From: a virus | Virus record (IMG/VR): IMGVR_UViG_3300030085_004299 | Location: 1 to 50,739 of that record | Strand: one strand, 5' to 3' | DNA: 50,739 nt | Part shown: in pieces, positions 44,426 through 50,739 of the stretch | Position numbering within the stretch: the first letter of the stretch is position 1 | Layout of the letters: the number at the start of each line of letters is the position of its first letter | Made by a program: the position numbers and the translations under genes | The notes under the pieces: model-generated | What the model was told of the DNA's origin: nothing | The model's database searches: none | What the model saw: the letters and a program-made list of their open reading frames with translations, nothing else

Positions 44426-46471
44426 TTAGTAGGATCTGCCGAATGTGTTAGAAGATACTGTTGAAGGTGTTACCGTTGCTGTTGAAGTTGAATCAGCTTC
44501 AATTTGTTGATCCACATCAACAGCAACAATTGGATTTCCTCTTACCAAACTATTCACACCATAACTTGACGATACAATATAGTTCGTACCAGAGACATCA
44601 TTTCCTGAAGAAATATTGTCAGGTATAGCACTCACTGTTGTATTATTTACATCCAATTGTAGATAGAGATCTTGGAGACCAATTACATCATTTGAGAAAG
44701 GACATGCCGATATTTCTATGATTGGAAAATTTCTATTGACCTGTGTTCCAATCACATTAATTGGGTTTAATCTAATTTCACCTTTTTTATAGTCAATTGT
44801 ACCGACATTTTGTTTTACAACGATCGGTTCGGTTGATGAATTTAATTTGAAAAGGAACAACGAACCTTTTTCTAGATTTCCAGTGGGTTTATCACCAAGA
44901 TACACAACTCCACTAATACCACTCACTGTAAATCCACTTGATTTGATATTATATCCAATTAAATTTCCTTGATAGACTGGTGAATGACCATGATTTTTCA
45001 AATAAAAACGATTTCCGAAGCAAAGTTCATATTCTGCGAAGGTATTCAGTCTAACTTGCATATCCCTTCGAACATTTATCGAAGTTATATTTGACGTTAT
45101 CGATTCATTACTACCATCAACTATTTTTTGAAATTTTGAGTACTTAAATCTTGCACCGAATTGATTCAATTCCGAAGAATTTGAATATTTTGTGATATTT
45201 TGTGTTACCAAATTCTGAACAAATGATGAAGAAGGTGCTTTATTCGTATCATAATAAGTTTCAACATTAGCTTCGACTAAAAGATACTTAAGATCAACAA
45301 TTTCTGGCCTAATTCCTGCAACAGTGAACCTTTTTATACTCTGTTGGATGTTTTGTTTAACACCACTTGTCAAAGTAGTTCCGTTGTATGGTTTAATACT
45401 GATAAAAACCTTACCAAATTCGGGTGGAGTGAGGTCTTCACCTCCAAAAGCAGATACAGATTCTGCTTCTGGGTAGATTTGAGGGACTAATGCCTCATAA
45501 TCTGCTGCTGTTACTGCTCTATTTTGTGATGAATAGATCTTTGGAGCATATTTTTTGATTGATTCAACACTTTCAATCGATTTTCCACCACCAGAAGCAG
45601 AATTTGTTGATACAAGTGAAACTCCTTGGCTCACACTTGCACCATTATTGTCTACGATATTGCCGATATAAGTGAAATTATTGATATTGTTGGCGGCTGT
45701 ACCGTTGGAAATAATGTATGTTGCCTGAATAAAGTTAGAATTATCAAGTTTGACGCCAAAAATTCCATCTCCGAACAATAATTCATACCTCTCCTGCGAA
45801 ATTTCATGAATAAAGTAAGACCTTGTGGTCTTAGTGACGTTAAAGAGACTGTCAAAAAGTTCAAATTTTCTTGAAACTGTCGAAAGTTCAGTATCTTTAA
45901 CGATCACAGACAAAGTATCAGTGTCAATACCTGAGTTTGGTAGGATAAATTTCTGTTGTGGGTCACTAGTATCGACCGTAAACGTCTGAGTTACGAAAGT
46001 TCCCTCATATACGTCGATTGTAAAACGTGCAAAACCGTCTGATTGTACAGGAACGGTGACATCACTAGGTATTGAAAAGATATAGTTCTTATTCTTATCT
46101 GATTGTGCTGATCTTGATGTCAATACAGCACCGGCTTTCAGTGTTAAAGCAACAGCAGTGGTTCCAGATGCATCGACAGCAAAAGATACATTTGCCTTTG
46201 AACTCTTTCTTGACCTCGGTACGTACCCTATATTGCGTGCCAGAGACACCACGTTCTCCCTGAGCGTGGCAGTATCGATGAATACCTCATTAGATACCAT
46301 ATTGGCATTATATGAGGTAATATACGTATTGTATGCTAACGTATCGATAATCGTACTTAGATTAGATCCCTCAAAATCGTAATCCGTGAAATTAGAATTC
46401 GCACGAATATAGTCCTTAATGGACTCCTTGATCTGATCAAAATCTAAGTTGCTAAAATTAACTAGAGGCAT
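44426..46471 (-). CDS. gp6: Baseplate wedge protein gp6
   Basis: Core wedge protein whose dimers form the inner baseplate ring. At 681 residues it is close to T4 gp6 (660). Characteristic features are the N-terminus (FSNLDFDQIKESIKDYIRAN), the segments LSTIIDTLAYNTYITSYNAN and MVSNEVFIDTATLRENVVSL with ARNIGYVPRSRKS (a gpJ-like baseplate signature), and NRAVTAADYEALVPQIYPEA. The ATG follows the gp25 stop without a gap (TAAATG), so gp25 and gp6 are probably co-translated. Confidence 0.95.
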   Translation of the reverse strand: MPLVNFSNLDFDQIKESIKDYIRANSNFTDYDFEGSNLSTIIDTLAYNTYITSYNANMVSNEVFIDTATLRENVVSLARNIGYVPRSRKSSKANVSFAVDASGTTAVALTLKAGAVLTSRSAQSDKNKNYIFSIPSDVTVPVQSDGFARFTIDVYEGTFVTQTFTVDTSDPQQKFILPNSGIDTDTLSVIVKDTELSTVSRKFELFDSLFNVTKTTRSYFIHEISQERYELLFGDGIFGVKLDNSNFIQATYIISNGTAANNINNFTYIGNIVDNNGASVSQGVSLVSTNSASGGGKSIESVESIKKYAPKIYSSQNRAVTAADYEALVPQIYPEAESVSAFGGEDLTPPEFGKVFISIKPYNGTTLTSGVKQNIQQSIKRFTVAGIRPEIVDLKYLLVEANVETYYDTNKAPSSSFVQNLVTQNITKYSNSSELNQFGARFKYSKFQKIVDGSNESITSNITSINVRRDMQVRLNTFAEYELCFGNRFYLKNHGHSPVYQGNLIGYNIKSSGFTVSGISGVVYLGDKPTGNLEKGSLFLFKLNSSTEPIVVKQNVGTIDYKKGEIRLNPINVIGTQVNRNFPIIEISACPFSNDVIGLQDLYLQLDVNNTTVSAIPDNISSGNDVSGTNYIVSSSYGVNSLVRGNPIVAVDVDQQIEADSTSTATVTPSTVSSNTFGRSY

Positions 46472-46873
46472 TTACCTAGTCGGTTGTAATACAAATGATA
46501 ATTGTTGTTGTGGAACTTCGATTCCAACAATATTATATTTGATATAACAATCAAATTCATTATTATCATAATTAGGTGTTACCCTTACCTGTACTAATTC
46601 TACTCTTGGTTCATAATTTACGATCGTAGATTCAATTTCAGTTTGAATTGAACTAGCAGTAAGAACATCAAGATTTTCAAATAACAGATCTGTGACCCTA
46701 GAACCAATATTTGGTTCAAATGGTTTTTCACCAGGAATCGTAAAAATGAGATTACGAATTGAACGAGCAATAGCAGTCTCGTTCTTAATCGTGATAAGGT
46801 CGTAATTCATAGGGTTTATCTTGAACGTTGCACTAACGTCCTTAAACCCTTTACTAATCCTTTGGACAGGCAC
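46472..46873 (-). CDS. gp25: Baseplate wedge protein gp25
   Basis: Wedge component of the inner baseplate and sheath-initiation region, related to TssE of type VI secretion systems. At 133 residues it is the same size as T4 gp25 (132). Key motifs are ETAIARSIRNLIFTIPGEKP, FEPNIGSRVTDLLFE and the conserved EPR in NYEPRVELVQVRV. The start codon is GTG at 46873 (GTG CCT GTC). It has the best late promoter in the window (TATAAATA, 46900-46907) and leads the gp25-gp6-gp7 run. Confidence 0.95.
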   Translation of the reverse strand: MPVQRISKGFKDVSATFKINPMNYDLITIKNETAIARSIRNLIFTIPGEKPFEPNIGSRVTDLLFENLDVLTASSIQTEIESTIVNYEPRVELVQVRVTPNYDNNEFDCYIKYNIVGIEVPQQQLSFVLQPTR

Positions 46874-46899
46874 TTAACTATGTTACAACAATCTAGGGT

Positions 46900-46907
46900 T
46901 ATTTATA
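46900..46907 (-). promoter_or_regulatory. Perfect T4 late promoter for the baseplate genes
   Basis: TATAAATA on the minus strand, an exact T4 late consensus, 26 bases before the gp25 start and outside any recognised gene. Confidence 0.75.
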
Positions 46908-46923
46908 GGGGTATCCCGACAAA

Positions 46924-47079
46924 TTACTCAGTCAAAATTTCAGCTTTATCTTCATTTTCCCAGAAGTCTTTCCAGTCCGCTTCAGACGCTTCATAGAAAC
47001 CATCTTGACGGACTTTCTTCTGGTTCTTTGGTGTTTTTTGATCGTGATTGATCTCTCTTAAAAAGTTCTTATCTTCCAT
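46924..47079 (-). CDS. Small charged conserved phage protein (51 aa)
   Basis: A short frame beginning MEDKNFLREINHDQKTP and ending ENEDKAEILTE, with a central QDGFYEASEADWKDFW segment. It is highly charged, has no membrane segment, and I recall similar proteins in T4-like cyanophages. ATG 47079 follows AAAGAG. ATAAATA lies at 47093-47099. It sits between the 232-residue conserved gene and gp25. Function unknown. Confidence 0.7.
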   Translation of the reverse strand: MEDKNFLREINHDQKTPKNQKKVRQDGFYEASEADWKDFWENEDKAEILTE

Positions 47080-47092
47080 AACTCTTTTTGAT

Positions 47093-47099
47093 TATTTAT
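47093..47099 (-). promoter_or_regulatory. T4-type late promoter word
   Basis: ATAAATA on the minus strand overlapping the stop of the 232-residue gene, 13 bases before the 51-residue gene's ATG. It is close to that start, so it may instead serve a longer leader or be fortuitous. Confidence 0.35.
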
Positions 47100-47794
47100 T
47101 GCGGATCTGCATATCTTCCCTCTTGTGAATGCCAGGTATCAATGTCTTCACGTTCCTTTGCAGTTTTCCAAAAGTACTCATCTTCACGACCCATACCTAA
47201 ACGTTCGAATCCATTCTCTACTTGATAGTATTGAGTTGAAACCTTAAAGTCAGGCATCTTAGGTTCGACAGGAGTCAGACTATTATCATAGATACGCATT
47301 CTATTGTTTGGATACAATGCATACTGTCCATTTTCAAGTTCAATTAAATTATGTGATTTGTGTTCTGCAGGATTTTCACTAGTAGCAGAATCAACTACTT
47401 CTGGATCTTGATGATAGTTGTCGATAGTACAGATATAAGTTCCTTTTTGTATACCGTAGTCTCTAGTATACAATTCATAGTCCATACTACCAATGAATTG
47501 TTTAGTCACTGCTACAACCCCATAATCCATACAATTCCAGAATTGGAGGTTAGGTAGGTTCATATCAGGTGAAGGGGTTTCAGGACTGCTTACGAAGGCA
47601 CTGATAGGTAATTTGTCATACATTGCAGCATACTCTGGTAAGTATGTCTCAAAATAAAAAGTGCGCCCAGGTATCGACTTACACGACACCCAGACGCCTT
47701 TCACGAACTCACCATGACCAGATTGATGATCAGTTAGATATTCTTTTCTTACCCATACTTCAACCGAAGGAAGGTTACAAATTAATGCAGCCAT
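47096..47794 (-). CDS. Conserved cyanophage protein of unknown function (232 aa)
   Basis: A protein I recognise only as widely conserved in T4-like marine cyanophages. Notable segments are the N-terminus MAALICNLPSVEVWVRKEYL, GHGEFVKGVWVSCKSIPGR, FYFETYLPEYAAMYDKLPIS and FWNCMDYGVVAVTKQFIGSM, with a Tyr/Asp-rich C-terminal third (QYYQVENGFERLGMGREDEY). It looks globular, with no signal peptide or membrane helix. GTAAATA at 47817-47823 is upstream. Position beside gp25 suggests a virion or assembly role, which is inference. Confidence 0.8.
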   Translation of the reverse strand: MAALICNLPSVEVWVRKEYLTDHQSGHGEFVKGVWVSCKSIPGRTFYFETYLPEYAAMYDKLPISAFVSSPETPSPDMNLPNLQFWNCMDYGVVAVTKQFIGSMDYELYTRDYGIQKGTYICTIDNYHQDPEVVDSATSENPAEHKSHNLIELENGQYALYPNNRMRIYDNSLTPVEPKMPDFKVSTQYYQVENGFERLGMGREDEYFWKTAKEREDIDTWHSQEGRYADPQ

Positions 47795-47816
47795 TATAAA
47801 CTAATGTAACTGTTTC

Positions 47817-47823
47817 TATTTAC
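47817..47823 (-). promoter_or_regulatory. Late promoter-like word
   Basis: GTAAATA on the minus strand at the 3' end of the 114-residue gene, 22 bases before the 232-residue gene's ATG. Confidence 0.35.
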
Positions 47824-48164
47824 CAAGGATTTGCTCTATTTACCGAAGGTGGAGTAGGTGGATTAAGAACACTATTAATCCAAGAAGTATGATTTGTTTG
47901 AAAACGGGTTTCCATATCAGATAAATTTGAGATCCAACCAAATATAGTAGACTCTGTTAAATCTGCAAAGGCAACGAATCCTGAATCAGTATTAGAAACT
48001 CCATCAGTATTAATATCAAATCTCTCATCACTTTCAATTGTCGTTCCTGCCTGATCAGAATCATCATAAGAAGTAAATATCACCTTTACTTTACAAACAA
48101 TATCATTACTTCCTGAATTTAATACTTGAAGACTTTCAATAGATTTTGAGTGTTGAATTGCCAT
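47820..48164 (-). CDS. Small phage protein ending RANPW (114 aa)
   Basis: A beta-rich 114-residue protein: N-terminal strands (ESLQVLNSGSNDIVCKVKVI), an acidic middle, then SGFVAFADLTESTIFGWISN, an amphipathic helix and NPPTPPSVNRANPW. The FxDLTE..V..W helix and NPP...PW end resemble a family of short phage proteins of unknown function (possibly DUF7936, from memory and uncertain). A late-promoter-like GTAAATA lies at 48191-48197. Role unknown. Confidence 0.75.
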   Translation of the reverse strand: MAIQHSKSIESLQVLNSGSNDIVCKVKVIFTSYDDSDQAGTTIESDERFDINTDGVSNTDSGFVAFADLTESTIFGWISNLSDMETRFQTNHTSWINSVLNPPTPPSVNRANPW

Positions 48165-48190
48165 TTTTATGGGTGTTGTCGTAACGCTTC

Positions 48191-48197
48191 TATTTAC
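48191..48197 (-). promoter_or_regulatory. Late promoter-like word
   Basis: GTAAATA on the minus strand spanning the stop of the 48-residue basic gene, 26 bases before the ATG at 48164. Confidence 0.35.
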
Positions 48198-48340
48198 CTT
48201 CCTTGACCACGATAACGCTTCTTCTTCTTATTAGCAGAAGATGCAGCAAGTTTCGTGTGTTTACCCATACCCTGACGAGTCTTTTTCGGAATCGAGTCGA
48301 TCATCGTCTGACCAGTCAAAGATTTTTTGAGTTTTGCCAT
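48194..48340 (-). CDS. Small very basic protein (48 aa)
   Basis: A short frame starting MAKLKKSLTGQTMIDSIPKK and ending SSANKKKKRYRGQGR. About a third of its residues are Lys or Arg, suggesting nucleic-acid binding. I recall similar small proteins in T4-like cyanophages, but no function. ATG 48340 has AAGGA about 5 bases upstream. The transcript would come from a sigma70-type promoter (48363-48391), unlike the late words before the genes downstream of it. Confidence 0.75.
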   Translation of the reverse strand: MAKLKKSLTGQTMIDSIPKKTRQGMGKHTKLAASSANKKKKRYRGQGR

Positions 48341-48362
48341 AGTTCCTTGTTAACTTGTTTTT

Positions 48363-48391
48363 ACTATACACAAAAAAAGGAGGTCTGTCAA
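48363..48391 (-). promoter_or_regulatory. Sigma70-type promoter nested in a terminator
   Basis: On the minus strand, TTGACA (48391-48386), a 17-base spacer, then TATAGT (48368-48363). The -35 box lies in the loop of the terminator at 48372-48398, and the -10 lies just past its T run. It is well placed for the 48-residue basic gene (ATG 48340). Confidence 0.7.
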
Positions 48392-48398
48392 CCTCCTT
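48372..48398 (-). terminator. Intrinsic terminator after the glycosyltransferase-like gene
   Basis: Minus strand: AAGGAGGT, 6-base loop, ACCTCCTT, then a run of T (48378-48372). The 8-bp stem lies a few bases past the 49184-48405 gene and ends its transcript before the basic small gene. Confidence 0.85.
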
Positions 48399-48404
48399 CT
48401 TATA

Positions 48405-49184
48405 TCAAATCACTCGGGTCTTTTCGTGACCAACACGAATCCGTGGATCACACCAGATCTTATATCCTGCGTCAATTGCATCCAGACAGAACGAAACGTC
48501 CTCACCACACATATCTTGAACAGCACCAGATTCAAATACTTGCATCTTCGGTGCAAACCATGGATACTTCATCTTCTCTGATTCAAAGACACCATTCTGA
48601 ATCATCACCCACCCAAAACCAGTGTAGTCAACAGTAAATGGCTTCTTACGTTTCTGAATACCATCAACCATCTCATGATTCATCACACCACCATTGTTCC
48701 TGAAGTCATCTTCCTCAAGCCAATGTGCAACAGAGGTTGTCCGCCCGTCTTCGGTCGAATACCATCCAGCAACAATTTCCTTCTCTTCTCCCTCAGAGTT
48801 TAACGCGAGGTCGCACAGCTGCCAGAACTTCTCCGTGTTAAAAATAATATCAGAGTCAATCCACAACTGATAATCATACTGAAGTTTGCCATCCCAAGGA
48901 ATCTGGTCAGGCCCTCTCAGTACATTGGCGCCGAGACACTTACAACGTGCGAAGTTCACCATAGACGAGTAGTCCTGACTGATCTGAATACTCATCTGGT
49001 TTTGTACAAGGTCAAAACACAATTGTACAAAGTTCTTCATAAAAGCATATGAACATCCCCTTCCAGGTAGACAGAAGACAATCGCTTTGCCCCTCATCCG
49101 TTCTTTAATGGCTTCGTAGTCCCACTCAGGACCTTTATCTTTTTTCTTTGGTGTTGAAGCCTTTACTGTAAAACCTTTTGCCAT
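48405..49184 (-). CDS. Glycosyltransferase-like protein (GT-A type DSD motif)
   Basis: A 259-residue cytoplasmic protein with a GT-A-like plan: N-terminal strand KAIVFCLPGRGCSYAFMKNF, then YSSMVNFARCKCLGANVLRG, the acidic metal-site candidate LWIDSDIIF (DSD, about 113-115), a strand EIVAGWYSTEDGR, and a C-terminal CGEDVSFCLDAIDAGYKIW, where GED..F is typical of GT-A acceptor or catalytic loops. It could glycosylate a virion protein or DNA base, but the acceptor cannot be told from sequence. A sigma70-type promoter (49213-49241) drives it and a strong terminator follows, so it is a single-gene unit expressed unlike the late block. Confidence 0.72.
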   Translation of the reverse strand: MAKGFTVKASTPKKKDKGPEWDYEAIKERMRGKAIVFCLPGRGCSYAFMKNFVQLCFDLVQNQMSIQISQDYSSMVNFARCKCLGANVLRGPDQIPWDGKLQYDYQLWIDSDIIFNTEKFWQLCDLALNSEGEEKEIVAGWYSTEDGRTTSVAHWLEEDDFRNNGGVMNHEMVDGIQKRKKPFTVDYTGFGWVMIQNGVFESEKMKYPWFAPKMQVFESGAVQDMCGEDVSFCLDAIDAGYKIWCDPRIRVGHEKTRVI

Positions 49185-49212
49185 GAATTAGAATCACTCC
49201 ATTTCAATAATT

Positions 49213-49241
49213 ATTATACCAAGTATGTAGTCGTTAGTCAA
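49213..49241 (-). promoter_or_regulatory. Sigma70-type promoter for the glycosyltransferase-like gene
   Basis: Minus strand TTGACT (49241-49236), 17-base spacer, TATAAT (49218-49213). It is near-consensus for host sigma70, with a short leader carrying GGAG before ATG 49184. Confidence 0.75.
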
Positions 49242-49463
49242 CTACTGTGAGGTATCTGACAGATTACTGATATCCCCTCTATCCTGTAGTACATCCACTA
49301 CTTCATAGGAGAGATCCTCAGCTTGATAGTCAGTCTTCACAAGCCCTACTAGATTCTGTAGGGTCTCCCAACTACTCTTAAAATTTTCCTCTGACAAACT
49401 ATGAAGTACACATTCGTTCTTCAAGTAGATATGATAAATCTTCGAATCTTCGATGGGGGCCAT
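49242..49463 (-). CDS. Small acidic conserved phage protein (73 aa)
   Basis: Begins MAPIEDSKIYHIYLKNECVL, followed by a helical segment (LSEENFKSSWETLQNLVGLV) and KTDYQAEDLSYEVV, with an acidic Ser/Thr tail. I recall this family, especially the MAPIEDSK start, in T4-like cyanophages, with no known function. No clear ribosome site precedes ATG 49463. The leader from the promoter at 49660-49689 would be about 190 bases, unusually long for this genome. Confidence 0.75.
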   Translation of the reverse strand: MAPIEDSKIYHIYLKNECVLHSLSEENFKSSWETLQNLVGLVKTDYQAEDLSYEVVDVLQDRGDISNLSDTSQ

Positions 49464-49659
49464 ATGGAAAATCTTATAGGACGAATTTTTTTATATAGAA
49501 ATTTTTTTTAATCGCGCAAATACTTGTGGCGTTTATGCATACTGCCGTTTGGGGACCTTTGTAGGTTAGGGACTTAGCGATTTCTTATAAGGGGGGGCCT
49601 TTGCGCGGATCGCAATATTATAAACCCACCCAAAATACTGTCGAATTAGCCACACTGTC

Positions 49660-49689
49660 AGTATACCATATTTGCCCTCTAAGTGTCAA
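49660..49689 (-). promoter_or_regulatory. Sigma70-type promoter with long leader
   Basis: Minus strand TTGACA (49689-49684), 18-base spacer, TATACT (49665-49660). No terminator is evident before the 73-residue gene about 190 bases downstream. Confidence 0.65.
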
Positions 49690-49746
49690 GAACTGTAGGG
49701 CCACAATGTATCAGTAACTGTGACCCCACTAAGTGTAGCTAACTGT
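49679..49746. repeat. Spaced direct repeat CTAAGTGT-N4-AACTGT, two copies
   Basis: Copies at 49679-49696 and 49729-49746, offset by exactly 50 bases. The first overlaps the -35 box of the promoter at 49660-49689, so the pair could be operator half-sites or a decayed promoter duplication. Confidence 0.5.
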
Positions 49747-49771
49747 CCTATGAGTTAGCCACTCCTACCTC

Positions 49772-49912
49772 TCAGAATGTGAGCGGTTCGAGTGTACCAT
49801 AGGTCTTCTCAATCTGTGGTTCTTCGTTGTTACAAATGGCGTCCAAGATAGCCAGGACTTCATTACCTGTCTTGCCCTTACGAAGCAGACCAATGAGTAC
49901 AGAACGGGACAT
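49772..49912 (-). CDS. Small conserved phage protein MSRSVLIGLL (46 aa)
   Basis: Reads MSRSVLIGLLRKGKTGNEVL, then AILDAICNNEE and a C-terminal GTLEPLTF. The GNE(V/I)L.ILD pattern is familiar from short proteins of T4-like cyanophages. It is predicted as one helix-turn-helix-sized fold with no membrane segment. The ribosome site is weak. No function can be assigned. Confidence 0.7.
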   Translation of the reverse strand: MSRSVLIGLLRKGKTGNEVLAILDAICNNEEPQIEKTYGTLEPLTF

Positions 49913-49982
49913 GAGAGTTTGTGTTAATTAGTGTGTGTATGTGTGAGCAGTTTATAAGTCTTACTCAGGACTGTAGTTAGTG

Positions 49983-50138
49983 TTAGATATCGTCATTATC
50001 GCCAACAACAAAGCCACTAACCCATCCTTGCCAATAGTTCCCCTCACGGGATGGGTTCAAATTGAAGACCTTACAGATCGCCCATATGGCGGTGAACATG
50101 ATTCCAGTGGATGCTAGGACGGCAAGGGGAGCAGGCAT
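49983..50138 (-). CDS. Small single-pass membrane protein (51 aa)
   Basis: Starts MPAPLAVLASTGIMFTAIWA followed by ICKVF. Residues about 4-24 form one hydrophobic helix. The C-terminal half is soluble with two Trp (NYWQGWVSGFVVG) and ends in acidic DNDDI. No clear ribosome site is seen before ATG 50138. It could be a small inner-membrane effector, for example in takeover or lysis control, but that is speculation. Confidence 0.6.
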   Translation of the reverse strand: MPAPLAVLASTGIMFTAIWAICKVFNLNPSREGNYWQGWVSGFVVGDNDDI

Positions 50139-50221
50139 TGGTTCGTTTATTTGAACTGGGGTTAGTGTTACATAGGGTCTTAAGTTCGCATAGGTCTCCC
50201 TATACCATCAGCCCTATACAT

Positions 50222-50416
50222 TCAGATCAGTGACTGTATACGAGGCACCTCCTTATCACCGTTCCAATTGATATCAACTGTCACCTCATTAACTATAAAG
50301 AATGGGTTCAATTGTTGGCAGATTTCAATGGCCTCTGCCTCGGTGTCTCTGAGATAACAAAGGCACTGGCGCATTTGCTTTCGAGTGTCGTAGCCGTGGA
50401 GATTGTACTTGTTCAT
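50222..50416 (-). CDS. Small conserved phage protein (64 aa)
   Basis: Reads MNKYNLHGYDTRKQMRQCLC, then YLRDTEAEAIEICQQLNPFF and a strand IVNEVTVDINW. The YD.RKQ.RQ..CYLRDT..EA..IC..LNPFF pattern is one I recall from T4-like cyanophage small proteins. It is a compact alpha/beta fold of unknown function. It is the rightmost gene seen, with a gene-free stretch of over 300 bases upstream that may hold its promoter. Confidence 0.72.
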   Translation of the reverse strand: MNKYNLHGYDTRKQMRQCLCYLRDTEAEAIEICQQLNPFFIVNEVTVDINWNGDKEVPRIQSLI

Positions 50417-50739
50417 ACTACATGAGACCTTTGGAGGTTACTAACAATAATGGCGAAATATAAGGGCCTGTTATATGTTTCTGAGGACTCGGAGATTTAT
50501 GACAGATAAGACTTACTGATTTGACACGATTTGGGGGTTGACAATGTGGCAAAGGCCTGATAGATTACGGACTAAGATAACGACTCCTGAGACACTTTAT
50601 GGGGTATTGTAAGGGCCTTCAGAGATACTTTACAGGGCATAGGTACACATTAGCATAAACGGTCAAATACATTTAATTAGCCATTTTTAAACGTTTTTTA
50701 TGGCAAAACCCTGTATTTATGCCATATTTTGGGGCCGAC
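50417..50739. other. Gene-free right end of window
   Basis: No supported gene in 323 bases. It contains several GGCC-centred words, two nearby TTGACA words on the plus strand (near 50519 and 50538), and an inverted repeat, TATGGCA (50699-50705) with TGCCATA (50720-50726), whose second arm overlaps by one base an ATAAATA late-type word (minus, 50714-50720). A gene beyond the edge may be controlled from here. Confidence 0.5.

Larger units (their letters stand above)
49464..49771. other. 308-base gene-free region with promoter and repeats
   Basis: No convincing coding frame on either strand. It holds a sigma70-type promoter (49660-49689), two copies of CTAAGTGT-N4-AACTGT exactly 50 bases apart, a run of seven G (plus strand, near 49591) beside a GC-rich patch, and A/T runs near 49480-49510. 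It would form a long leader for the 73-residue gene or could encode a small RNA. Confidence 0.6.

Noticed and set aside
49508-49540. Ten-codon frame MHKRHKYLRD on the minus strand
   Set aside because: Too short to support; no clear ribosome site, although it lies in the long leader and could be tested as a leader peptide.
50519-50566. Plus-strand TTGACA words with a TAGATT -10
   Set aside because: No gene follows on the plus strand within the window and the -10 is weak, so a promoter is not supported.
50700-50739. Possible plus-strand gene start (MAKPCIYAIFWGR) at the right edge
   Set aside because: No ribosome site upstream, only 13 codons visible and opposite in direction to every other gene.

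Overview
The window looks like a segment of a T4-like myovirus of marine picocyanobacteria (cyanophage, Kyanoviridae-type). It is AT-rich, every confident gene reads on the minus strand, and the genes follow the T4 virion order. Recognised homologues are tail sheath gp18, large terminase gp17, small terminase gp16, gp15, neck proteins gp14 and gp13, and baseplate wedge proteins gp8, gp7 (by position), gp6 and gp25. The cyanophage assignment rests on recalled family resemblance of the small conserved proteins. No photosynthesis gene, tRNA, integrase or insertion sequence was seen.

Layout, following transcription from right to left. The right end (50.7-48.2 kb) holds short conserved phage genes and a glycosyltransferase-like gene, separated by gaps with host-type sigma70 promoters (TTGACA/TTGACT, 17-18 nt spacers, TATAAT-like -10). 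From 48.2 kb leftward the gaps instead carry T4-type late promoter words (CTAAATA, ATAAATA, TATAAATA). Baseplate block: gp25, gp6, a 4047-residue gp7-position giant, a 1189-residue fibre-like protein ending in a cupredoxin-like domain, gp8, and a 2564-residue DUF4815-type protein. Neck, connector and packaging block: gp13, gp14, gp15, gp16.

An accessory block (15.3-4.3 kb) separates gp16 from gp17. It holds an Ig-like small protein, two paralogous small proteins, a 523-residue structural protein, a small coiled-coil protein, a 2192-residue fibre with a C-terminal S74 chaperone domain, and a Cys/Lys-rich multidomain protein. The left end has gp17, a small zinc-finger-like gene and the sheath gene, which runs off the window.

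Together these genes package DNA (gp16, gp17), close the head and join the tail (gp13, gp14, gp15), and build the sheath, baseplate and host-contacting fibres. The most unusual signals are: a short (I/V)DGGxF C-terminus shared by consecutive unrelated genes; small repeat modules spread among gp7, gp8, gp14, gp15 and the DUF4815 protein; a copper-site-like cupredoxin domain on a fibre; a YHYH-like domain inside the gp7 giant; and two places where a terminator hairpin and a promoter are interlocked.
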